Shown one piece after another: positions 6,355-13,261 of a stretch of 15,343 bases of DNA. Below the pieces are notes generated by a model. The model worked only from the letters and a program-made list of their open reading frames with translations, was not told the DNA's origin and made no database searches. Each line of letters begins with the position of its first letter. Position 1 is the first letter of the stretch. Source of the DNA: Thermodesulfovibrio sp. (GTDB lineage: Bacteria > Nitrospirota > Thermodesulfovibrionia > Thermodesulfovibrionales > Thermodesulfovibrionaceae); the NCBI GenBank assembly GCA_026415595.1, contig JAOAGU010000019.1, forward strand, positions 346 to 15,688, given 5' to 3'. Made by a program: the position numbers and the translations under genes.

Positions 6355-7878
6355 ATGGAAAGAAGAGAAAAGTGGCATTCAAGATTAGGGCTTATTCTTG
6401 CCACAGCAGGTAATGCTGTAGGTCTTGGCAACATTTTAAGATTTCCCTCAAAGGCAGCCCTCTATGGTGGTGGAGCATTTATGGTTCCCTATTTTATTGC
6501 TCTACTATTAATGGGATTACCTCTGATGATTATTGAATGGGTTATAGGAAGGTATGCAGGTAAACATGGACATGGTTCTATGACTGGTATTTTAGGCCTT
6601 TTCTTTAATCATGCTAATTGGGCAAGAATCTTAGGTTCAATAGGAGTAGCCATTCCTGTTCTTATATGCATGTATTATATTTATATTGAGTCATGGACTC
6701 TGGGTTTTGCCTTTTTATCTCTTTTTAACCAAATGCCAACGCCTGTGCAAACAGCAAATCCTCAAGAGGCAGTTAAACCTTTTGTAGAATTTTTCAGGGC
6801 ATATACAAATCCATCTTTAATTGCCTATATTTTTCTTTTGATTACCATAGCGATAAACTGGTTAATTCTTCAACGAGGAGTTGCAAAGGGTATAGAGATA
6901 ACAGCAAAAATAGGCATGCCAGCTATAATCATTTTTGGTATTTTGCTTGGAATAATATCTCTTTCTGCAAAAGACTGGGCAGGACTTGAGGGATTGAAAT
7001 TCATCTATAATCTAAATTTTTCAGGAATTGCTGACCCAAAGGTCTGGATTGAAGCATCGGGACAGATATTTTTTACTCTCTCCTTAGGTATGGGAGCAAT
7101 AGCTGTTTATGCAAGTTATGTTAAACCAAAAGAGGACGTTGTAAAAGCAGGATTTTGGACTGCTGGCATCAATGAATTTGTAGAAGTCATCATTGGTGCT
7201 TCCATTGCCATACCAGCTGCCTTTGCCATGTTTTCAGCAGTAGCTATTCCAGAGCTTGCTAAGGAGGGAACTTTTAGATTAGGATTTATGACTATGCCTG
7301 CAGTTTTGATGAATTTACCAATTGGTTGGATAATTTCATTTATATGGTTTCTATTGCTTTTTCTTGCTGCACTTACATCTTCTTTAGCTTTAATACAGCC
7401 ACTCATAGCTCTTTTTGAAGATGAGATGAAGTGGGAACATACAAAAGCAGTTACAGTATCAATGATTTTAGTAATAATAGGAGCACATTTATGTGCATTT
7501 ATGCCTAATTTTATAGATGAACTTGATTTCTGGGCTGGATGTGTAATGCTTCTTATATTTGGTTTAATTGAGATAATTGTATTCATATGGATATTTGGAA
7601 TAAATAATTTTTATAGAGAACTTACCGAAAATACATCTATTAGATTGCCAAAAGCATTTGTTTATGTAATAGCTTTTATTTCTCCAGTTTTCTTAGCTCT
7701 TATTTTATATTTTTGGGTAATAAAGGATTTTGAGAATATTATAACCACCTCGGAGCCAACAAAAATAATAGCTCGTATTTTTATTCTGGGTTTCCTTTTA
7801 TTTCTATCATTTATTGCTGTAAAGAGCCGAAAAATTATTCTTAAAGATTTAAGATATGTTAGATTGATCAAAAAATAG
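6355..7878 (+). CDS. LeuT-like sodium:amino acid symporter (NSS/SLC6 family)
   Basis: Sodium-coupled importer of the neurotransmitter:sodium symporter family, in the inner membrane; the 507-residue protein has about twelve hydrophobic segments. TM1 contains the hallmark GNAVGLGN..RFP (19-31). From memory of Aquifex LeuT, similarity is strong throughout, for example YYxYIESWTLGFA (107-119), QIFFTLSLGxGA (237-248) and LTSSxAxxQP (340-349). Sodium-site residues are kept: Asn26, Thr241, Asn273, Thr341, Ser342. Glu277 matches LeuT Glu290, a feature of chloride-independent members. Pocket positions differ from LeuT at Ile104 (Val), Met246 (Phe259) and Leu346 (Ile359), so a small or aliphatic amino acid substrate is likely but not certain. 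bioB starts 13 nt downstream. No clear ribosome binding site precedes the ATG, yet the N-terminus MERREKWHSRLG is typical of the family. Confidence 0.93.
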   Translation: MERREKWHSRLGLILATAGNAVGLGNILRFPSKAALYGGGAFMVPYFIALLLMGLPLMIIEWVIGRYAGKHGHGSMTGILGLFFNHANWARILGSIGVAIPVLICMYYIYIESWTLGFAFLSLFNQMPTPVQTANPQEAVKPFVEFFRAYTNPSLIAYIFLLITIAINWLILQRGVAKGIEITAKIGMPAIIIFGILLGIISLSAKDWAGLEGLKFIYNLNFSGIADPKVWIEASGQIFFTLSLGMGAIAVYASYVKPKEDVVKAGFWTAGINEFVEVIIGASIAIPAAFAMFSAVAIPELAKEGTFRLGFMTMPAVLMNLPIGWIISFIWFLLLFLAALTSSLALIQPLIALFEDEMKWEHTKAVTVSMILVIIGAHLCAFMPNFIDELDFWAGCVMLLIFGLIEIIVFIWIFGINNFYRELTENTSIRLPKAFVYVIAFISPVFLALILYFWVIKDFENIITTSEPTKIIARIFILGFLLFLSFIAVKSRKIILKDLRYVRLIKK

Positions 7879-7891
7879 TTTGGAGAGAACG

Positions 7892-8848
7892 TTGAAATTA
7901 AAAATAGAAAGCTTTCCTGAATATCATAATATTCATAATATTATAGAAAATATAGTTAACTGTGATATTTATTCCCTTATATATAAGGCAAATTCTTTCA
8001 GAGAACAATATAAAGGCAAAAAAATTGAAATGTGTGCAATCATAAATGCCAAAAGCGGACTTTGCTCTGAAGACTGTATATTTTGTGCTCAATCATCCAG
8101 ATACAAGACTAATTCTTCTGTATATCCATTGATACATAAAGATGAAATTTTAAAAAAAGCTATGGAAGCAAAAAAATATAGAGTAAAAAGATTCTCCTTA
8201 GTCATAAGTGGTAAAAAACCTTTAAAAAAAGACTTTAAAAAAATAGCGCAATACATAGAAGAGATAAAAAAGATTGGAATTCATACATGTGCTTCATTGG
8301 GACTTTTAGAGTATGATGAAATATGTTATTTGAGAGATATGGGACTTGAAAGACTTCATTGTAACATAGAGACTTCAGAGAGATTTTTTAATAAAATATG
8401 TACCACCCATAAATTCTCTGATAAGGTAAAAACTATTGATTATGCAAAAAAGACAGGACTATCAATATGTTCAGGCGGGGTTTTTGGTATGGGTGAGTCA
8501 TGGTTGGATAGGGTTGAAATGGCAAAATTTTTGCGAGATTTAAATGTTAACTCTGTCCCTATTAATTTTCTCACACCCATTGCAGGAACACCCTTAGAGA
8601 AGGAAAAACCCTTAGAACCATTAGAAGCTTTGAGAATAATTGCTCTTTTCAGGCTTATGCTCCCTGATAAAGATATAAGGATATGTGGGGGAAGACCATT
8701 GCTTAAAGACTTTTCCTCTTGGATTTTCCTCGCTGGCGCAAATGCTTTGATGACAGGAAATTATCTTACAACTTCCGGTCGACACTTTAGTGATGACCTA
8801 AATTTCATAGAAGCTCATGGACTTGAGGTGGACTGTGTGGTCAGTTAG
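7892..8848 (+). CDS. bioB: Biotin synthase BioB (variant auxiliary-cluster ligands)
   Basis: Radical-SAM enzyme that inserts sulfur into dethiobiotin to form biotin. With a TTG start at 7892 it has 318 residues; GGAGAG at 7882-7887 fits this start. The in-frame TTG at 7880 overlaps that site and is less likely. The SAM cluster motif is CSEDCIFC (Cys58, Cys62, Cys65), followed by AQSSRYKT as in other BioBs. Cys133 (HTCASLG), Cys193 (ICSGG) and Arg263 (IRICGGR) match E. coli Cys128, Cys188 and Arg260. The position of E. coli Cys97 is Ser102 in RFSLVISG, and an extra Cys265 lies in the Arg263 motif. Asn158 and Glu160 (CNIETS) occupy the places of E. coli substrate-contact residues Asn153 and Asp155. 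Related radical-SAM proteins such as HydE or PylB are less likely given these motifs and the bioW neighbour. Confidence 0.9.
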   Translation: MKLKIESFPEYHNIHNIIENIVNCDIYSLIYKANSFREQYKGKKIEMCAIINAKSGLCSEDCIFCAQSSRYKTNSSVYPLIHKDEILKKAMEAKKYRVKRFSLVISGKKPLKKDFKKIAQYIEEIKKIGIHTCASLGLLEYDEICYLRDMGLERLHCNIETSERFFNKICTTHKFSDKVKTIDYAKKTGLSICSGGVFGMGESWLDRVEMAKFLRDLNVNSVPINFLTPIAGTPLEKEKPLEPLEALRIIALFRLMLPDKDIRICGGRPLLKDFSSWIFLAGANALMTGNYLTTSGRHFSDDLNFIEAHGLEVDCVVS

Positions 8849-9572
8849 GATGAGAGCTTCTAAAAAAGAAAACAATATAGAAACACATATCTCTGGAGCA
8901 GAGGGAATATATGATTACTCACAGATTGATAGAATTATAAAACAACTCTTTAAGAGAGCCTTTGGACATCCAAAGGGAAAACCAGATAAAGTTGTAATTA
9001 CAGTAGAAAAAATAAAAGAAGAGCTCCATATAGTCCCCACTCTTCCTATAAAAACATTTTTCACAAATTCTCCGGAAGAAGCCTTTAGCTTAATAAAGGA
9101 AAAATTAAATTCTGTAGGTGTTTCTGACATTGCATTGCTTTCAGCTTTTGAAGTAATAAGAAAATGTCCAATGAGAGGTGCAACCCTTATAGACGTGGTC
9201 ACAGGGGATAGATTGGAAAAAGACAAAACAAGAGGTGTCAGAGTATCCCGTATTCATATGGAAAAAGGAAAGAGAATGAAGCTTTTAAAGCATATTAAAA
9301 GTCTATCATCACAACCTCAAAGAGTAATCGAAGCAATCACGATTGCCTCTAAGGTCGCATCATGTCCTGAAATAATTGCAGAACTTTGCATTTCAGACAA
9401 TCCTGATTATACTACAGGCTATATCGCCTCAAAAAATTTCGGATATTTAAGAATAACTAACATCAAAAATAAGGAAGAGGATATTGGAGGAAGAGCATTT
9501 TTTATTAAAACTCCCTGTAATATAGAAAATTTGATATATTATATTGAAAAGAAACCTGTGTTAGTAATATGA
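8835..9572 (+). CDS. bioW: 6-carboxyhexanoate-CoA ligase (pimeloyl-CoA synthetase) BioW
   Basis: Uses ATP and CoA to convert free pimelate to pimeloyl-CoA, the acyl donor for BioF. The 245-residue protein matches the Bacillus and Aquifex BioW pattern in order: SVRMRAS (3-9), HISGAEG (18-24), KGKPD (47-51), RGATLIDVVTG (114-124), RGVRVSR (133-139), ASKV (171-174) and AELCISDNPDYTTGYIASK (182-200). The GTG at 8835 is chosen because family members start just before SVRMRAS and GAGGTG lies at 8825-8830. The upstream in-frame ATG at 8817 would add six residues lying inside bioB and without family support. It overlaps bioB by 14 nt and the lipid-kinase gene by ATGA, so the three are probably cotranslated. 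Confidence 0.93.
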   Translation: MWSVRMRASKKENNIETHISGAEGIYDYSQIDRIIKQLFKRAFGHPKGKPDKVVITVEKIKEELHIVPTLPIKTFFTNSPEEAFSLIKEKLNSVGVSDIALLSAFEVIRKCPMRGATLIDVVTGDRLEKDKTRGVRVSRIHMEKGKRMKLLKHIKSLSSQPQRVIEAITIASKVASCPEIIAELCISDNPDYTTGYIASKNFGYLRITNIKNKEEDIGGRAFFIKTPCNIENLIYYIEKKPVLVI

Positions 9573-10453
9573 AGTATGATAAAATTTTCATAATAGGAAA
9601 TCCCGTTGCTGGTGGAGGAGCTTTAAAAAAGATAGAGAGGGTGCAACAAATACTCAAAAAAAAAGAAATTCCCTATGAAACACTTCTTACCAAAAAGCAG
9701 GGTGATGCAGAATATTTTGCTAAAAAAATAAAGGAAAATAAAATCGACAAAATACTCATTATTGCCGCAGGTGGAGACGGCACATACAATGAAATAGTAA
9801 ACGGATTAGCCCATTCTCAGATACCTCTCGCCATATTGCCCTTAGGGACTACATCAGTACTTGCAAAGGAATTAAAAATTCCAAGCAGCTTGGAAAGAGC
9901 GGTTGAATTAGCTTTAAATGGAAAAGTTGAAAGGATTCATCTTGGAAAAATAAAAAACAAAGAAAAACAGAGGTATTTCATACTCATGGCAGGAGTAGGA
10001 TTTGATGGATTTGCTGTATATAATGTAAATCCCCAAAAAAAAAGATATCTAAGGAAATTAGCTTATATTTTAAGCGGAATTAAAACCTTGTTCAATTATA
10101 AACCCGATGAATTAAAAATAAAAAACGGAACATCTAAAAAAGCATATACAGCAATTATATGTAAAGCATCATGCTATGGGGGAAGTTTTAAAATCGCACC
10201 TGACATAGATTTAAAATCTCCTATTTTTTCCATCTTTCTTTCAAAAACCAAATCAAAAATTGGGATTTTTCTCCAAATTTTAGGTGTAATGGCTGGTAAA
10301 CATTTGAAAATGAAAAAAACTGAATATTTCCATGCAGATAGTTTAAGAATAATTGGAAATGCTCATGTTCAGATAGATGGGGATTATTTTGGAAAAGCTC
10401 CTGTAGAAATAAACATTGTTAAAAGTGCCCTTAACCTTGTTTTCCCTGGATGA
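9569..10453 (+). CDS. Diacylglycerol kinase catalytic-domain protein (YegS/DgkB-type lipid kinase)
   Basis: The 294-residue protein has the lipid/diacylglycerol kinase fold: phosphate-binding GNPVAGGG (10-17), the catalytic-loop AAGGDGTYNEIVNGL (66-80) with GGDGT at 68-72, and PLGTTSVLAKEL (91-102) in place of the common GTGNDFA motif. AGVGFDGFAV (141-150) and a C-terminal IDGDYF segment follow the family order. Members phosphorylate diacylglycerol, phosphatidylglycerol or sphingoid substrates; the substrate here cannot be told from sequence. Distant NAD kinases share only GGDGT. It starts in an ATGA overlap with bioW and ends in a 23-bp tail-to-tail overlap with motB1. Its place behind bioB-bioW probably reflects shared transcription rather than a known role in biotin synthesis. 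Confidence 0.88.
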   Translation: MKYDKIFIIGNPVAGGGALKKIERVQQILKKKEIPYETLLTKKQGDAEYFAKKIKENKIDKILIIAAGGDGTYNEIVNGLAHSQIPLAILPLGTTSVLAKELKIPSSLERAVELALNGKVERIHLGKIKNKEKQRYFILMAGVGFDGFAVYNVNPQKKRYLRKLAYILSGIKTLFNYKPDELKIKNGTSKKAYTAIICKASCYGGSFKIAPDIDLKSPIFSIFLSKTKSKIGIFLQILGVMAGKHLKMKKTEYFHADSLRIIGNAHVQIDGDYFGKAPVEINIVKSALNLVFPG

Positions 10454-11222
10454 AATTTGTATTTGAAGGTTTGTGTCCCTTTTCAAACATCAATATTATA
10501 CTTATTCTTCTATTTCTTGGGTCTTTAGGATTATCCTGAAGAAGAGGCATGGTATCAGCATATCCTACAACTCTTGCTATTTTCCCTGGATCAACACCAT
10601 TCTGCTCAAGTTCTCTTCTTGCTGAAGATGCTCTCTCTGTGGAAAGTTCCCAATTAGTTATCTTCCCTCCTTTGAAGGGAACAGCATCTGTATGTCCTTC
10701 TATTGCAATCCGGGCATGCTCATCTTTTATGTTTTCAGCTACCACCCTTAAAATCTGTTTTGCCTTTTCTGTTGGAGCAGATGATGAAAGGGGAAACATG
10801 GGTTCACCTTCAAGGTCAACAATTTGAATTCTAACTCCCCCTTCGACTGTTTCTATCATGATATGGTCTTTCAGTTCTTTCAATTTTTGTTCAACTGCCT
10901 CTTTGAGTTGTTCTTTAAGTCTTTCTGCCATATTTTCACCTGTAACAGGCTCAACAGTTGTTTTTACGTCCTTATGGATAGCTGAAGATTGCTCCATGAA
11001 TGACCTTCCAGCCTGTTGAAAGAGGTTAAAGTTTCTAAAATAATCTGCAACAGCTGCTCTCTTTTCTGGCTCCACCATAGTAATAAGCCAGAGAAGTAAG
11101 AAGAATGCCATCATGGCTGTTACAAAATCTGCATAGGCTACTTTCCAGCTACCGCCATGATGTTCACCATGACTTTTCTTTATTTTCTTTAAAATTACTG
11201 TAGTTTTAGATTTATCTGCCAC
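10431..11222 (-). CDS. motB: Flagellar stator protein MotB (first type, proton-type signature)
   Basis: Stator subunit that anchors to peptidoglycan and supplies the ion-binding aspartate. In the 263-residue protein a single membrane helix SWKVAYADFVTAMMAFFLLLW (25-45) carries Asp32, the same position as in E. coli MotB. After a linker, the OmpA/MotB peptidoglycan-binding domain runs from about residue 125 to 250, including EGHTDAVPF, NWELSTERASSARR and NRRISIILM. The YADFVTAMMAFFLLLW style matches proton-driven MotB. The start is GTG at 11222: an in-frame TAA lies two codons upstream, and the gene overlaps motA1 by 11 nt. It is last in the stator operon and ends inside the 3' end of the opposing lipid-kinase gene. 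Confidence 0.94.
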   Translation of the reverse strand: MADKSKTTVILKKIKKSHGEHHGGSWKVAYADFVTAMMAFFLLLWLITMVEPEKRAAVADYFRNFNLFQQAGRSFMEQSSAIHKDVKTTVEPVTGENMAERLKEQLKEAVEQKLKELKDHIMIETVEGGVRIQIVDLEGEPMFPLSSSAPTEKAKQILRVVAENIKDEHARIAIEGHTDAVPFKGGKITNWELSTERASSARRELEQNGVDPGKIARVVGYADTMPLLQDNPKDPRNRRISIILMFEKGHKPSNTNFIQGKQG

Positions 11223-12078
11223 TCTTTAATGCCCTTATTGCTTCTTCTAAATCATGGAAAGAAGGTCTTAAATGAGGGGGAATGCTTCTACGGGCAAATT
11301 CAACAGCAATTTGAGGAGCTGCTCCTCCTACAAAAGAGACCAATGCAGACTTTATCATACTGAGATACTCTTTTTCCTCGTTTACAGTAGAATCAAGCTT
11401 TTTAGCAAGCGGACCTACAAAACCATAACACATCAAAACTCCAAGAAATGTCCCTACCAGTGCTGCACCAATGCTATGTCCTAATACCTCTGGTGGTTCT
11501 TTTATCTTTTGCATAGTAATGATAACTCCTAAAACCGCAGCTACAATTCCTAATCCTGGTAAAGACTCTGCCATGGTATTTAAATTTTTAGCAGGAGACA
11601 GTTCTGTCTCATGTAATGTCTCCAATTCACTATCAAGTATACCTTCTAACTCATATGGAGATACTGTTGTAGTCATTACTGTTCGGAGGGTATCTGTCAG
11701 AAGCCCTAAGGCGTGATGATTTTTTAAAAACTTTGGATATTTGGAAAATATAGCGCTATTTTGAGGTTCTTCAACATCCTGCTCTATAGATATAAGGCCT
11801 TCTTTTCTTATTTTTGTAAATACTTCTGTCAATAATAATAAAGTTTCTAAATAGTCTTTTTTTGAATATCCCCCTCCTCCTGTAATTGCTTTAATCGCCC
11901 CTTTTATTACAGCTTTTAAAACGTGCATCGGAGACATTATAATGAGAGCACCCATAGCTGCTCCGAAAATTATCAAAACTTCAGCAGGTTGAAAGAGTAC
12001 TGACAAGTTTCCATGGGCTAAAATATATCCACCTACAACAGAACCTAAAACTACTACAGCACCTACGATAACAAGCAT
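11212..12078 (-). CDS. motA: Flagellar stator protein MotA (first type, E. coli-like)
   Basis: Pentameric stator subunit that forms the ion path with MotB and pushes on FliG. The 288-residue length is that of the E. coli MotA class. Four membrane segments are predicted near 2-20, 32-50, 172-190 and 203-225. Cytoplasmic charged residues that contact FliG appear as Arg91 and Glu99 (E. coli Arg90 and Glu98), and the channel prolines as Pro174 (ESLPGLGIVAAVLG) and Pro223. The ATG overlaps the pilZ stop by one base (TAATG), and the 3' end overlaps motB1. It differs clearly from motA2, which is shorter and of another subfamily, so this is not a recent duplication. Confidence 0.95.
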   Translation of the reverse strand: MLVIVGAVVVLGSVVGGYILAHGNLSVLFQPAEVLIIFGAAMGALIIMSPMHVLKAVIKGAIKAITGGGGYSKKDYLETLLLLTEVFTKIRKEGLISIEQDVEEPQNSAIFSKYPKFLKNHHALGLLTDTLRTVMTTTVSPYELEGILDSELETLHETELSPAKNLNTMAESLPGLGIVAAVLGVIITMQKIKEPPEVLGHSIGAALVGTFLGVLMCYGFVGPLAKKLDSTVNEEKEYLSMIKSALVSFVGGAAPQIAVEFARRSIPPHLRPSFHDLEEAIRALKSGR

Positions 12079-12587
12079 TATAGTTCCTTTTTCTGTCTTA
12101 AAATTTGTCTTTGTCTATGAAAAACAAATTTTACTATCTGATCTCTAACATCCTCATCAATATTAATAAATTTTACTCCGATCCTAAATTCGTTATTAAT
12201 GCTCTCACAACTGATAACCTCTCCATAAACATACAATGCTAAAGGAGCAGGATTTTCTATTACCATTTTTAATTCCAATATATCACCCGGTTCATAAGCA
12301 TAATCTGAGAAAAAACTCATTCCACCACCGCTTATGTCTACTTTATTAAGAGGCAATGATGAAAAACCCTGCTGTTCCATAGTAATTAGACTAATAAGAA
12401 AATCAAGTTTTTGGTTTATAATTTTTAACCATTCTGCAAGAGCTCTATCAACAGGTTCCTCAGCAGGTTTTGTCGTTATAAAAGTTATATCACCTGAGAG
12501 TCTTGCCTTAATTCTATCTCTTTCTGTCTCCGATACAGCTCTAATGCCTACAGGTATATATGCCTCAACCCTTGAAAACTCTCTCAT
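12078..12587 (-). CDS. PilZ-domain protein, candidate c-di-GMP receptor
   Basis: The 169-residue protein has both c-di-GMP-binding signatures of PilZ: RxxxR at the extreme N-terminus (Arg2 and Arg6 in REFSR) and DxSxxG at 84-89 (DISGGG). Between the first strand (PVGIRAV) and the second motif lies about 60 residues, partly a predicted amphipathic helix (45-72), longer than in a minimal PilZ domain; a helical dimerisation or docking element is possible. The C-terminal IVKFVFHRQRQILRQ helix is common in such proteins. The ATG at 12587 has a GGAG site 8 nt before it and an in-frame TAA seven codons upstream, fixing the N-terminus. It lies between the two motAB pairs, so regulation of stators by c-di-GMP is a reasonable inference. 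It lacks the YcgR-type N-terminal flagellar-brake domain. Confidence 0.88.
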   Translation of the reverse strand: MREFSRVEAYIPVGIRAVSETERDRIKARLSGDITFITTKPAEEPVDRALAEWLKIINQKLDFLISLITMEQQGFSSLPLNKVDISGGGMSFFSDYAYEPGDILELKMVIENPAPLALYVYGEVISCESINNEFRIGVKFINIDEDVRDQIVKFVFHRQRQILRQKKEL

Positions 12588-12619
12588 TGAATTATCTCCA
12601 ATTTATTGAATTATTATAA

Positions 12620-13261
12620 TCATCTTAATATTATGAGTTCAACTCTTCTGTTTTTTGACCTTCCTTCTGGAGTATCATTTGAGTCTATGGGTCTGTATTC
12701 TCCATATCCAGCAATAGTAAATCTATCAGGAGAAAGACCATTTTGAATTAAAAAATGTAATACTGAAGCTGCTCTTGCTGCTGAAAGTTCCCAATTTGAT
12801 TTATATATAGCAGTAGACAAAAGGGGAACATTATCAGTATGACCCTCAATTAAAATTTTGCCTGGGACTTCTCTGAGATATTCTGAAATTCTTCTTAAAG
12901 CTTCTACTGATTCTTGTTTTAATTGTGCAGACCCTGAATCAAAAAGTAAAGAACTTGGAAGAGTAATAATAAATCCTCTTATATCTGATTTAATCTCTAT
13001 TCCCGATATGTCATGCAGGAGTTTTTTTAAATCTTCAATAACTGCCCTATTCCTGTCTTCTTCAAAGGGAATTGGTTCATCAATTACCTTGAATGCCTTT
13101 CTTAAAGAACCTGTAAATTTTTCTGCTTTCCATAAATCCATTGTAGAAAGTGAGAAAAGAGCAACAAAAAAAGTGAAAAGAAGTGTTAAAAAATCAGAAT
13201 AAGAAATCAACCATCTGTGAGTATTATCCTCTTCTTTATGATAATTTTTTTTTAGCCTCAT
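12620..13261 (-). CDS. Second stator protein MotB (MotS/PomB-like membrane segment)
   Basis: The 213-residue protein has an N-terminal membrane helix RWLISYSDFLTLLFTFFVAL (16-35) with the ion-binding Asp23, then a short linker and an OmpA/MotB peptidoglycan-binding domain (about 90-213) with EGHTDNVPL, NWELSAARAASVLHFL and KNRRVELIIL. The YSDFLTLLFTFFVALFSLSTMD style is closer to Bacillus MotS and other sodium-type stators than to E. coli MotB. The protein is compact for the family. It starts in an ATGA overlap with motA2 and ends 32 nt before pilZ. A plain OmpA lipoprotein is excluded by the membrane-helix Asp and the motA partner. Ion specificity is an inference. Confidence 0.9.
   Translation of the reverse strand: MRLKKNYHKEEDNTHRWLISYSDFLTLLFTFFVALFSLSTMDLWKAEKFTGSLRKAFKVIDEPIPFEEDRNRAVIEDLKKLLHDISGIEIKSDIRGFIITLPSSLLFDSGSAQLKQESVEALRRISEYLREVPGKILIEGHTDNVPLLSTAIYKSNWELSAARAASVLHFLIQNGLSPDRFTIAGYGEYRPIDSNDTPEGRSKNRRVELIILR

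Noticed and set aside
7116..7586. Minus-strand open frame of 156 codons opposite the symporter
   Set aside because: Antisense to a strongly conserved membrane protein; its composition mirrors the complementary codons and no family is recognisable.
7880..7891. Upstream TTG as the bioB start
   Set aside because: It overlaps the GGAGAG ribosome binding site; the TTG at 7892 has correct spacing.
8817..8834. ATG at 8817 as the bioW start
   Set aside because: It adds six residues with no family match, while the GTG at 8835 follows GAGGTG and gives the normal BioW N-terminus.
12334..13202. Plus-strand frames of 91 and 114 codons opposite pilZ and motB2
   Set aside because: Both lie within convincing minus-strand genes, lack ribosome binding sites and show no motif.
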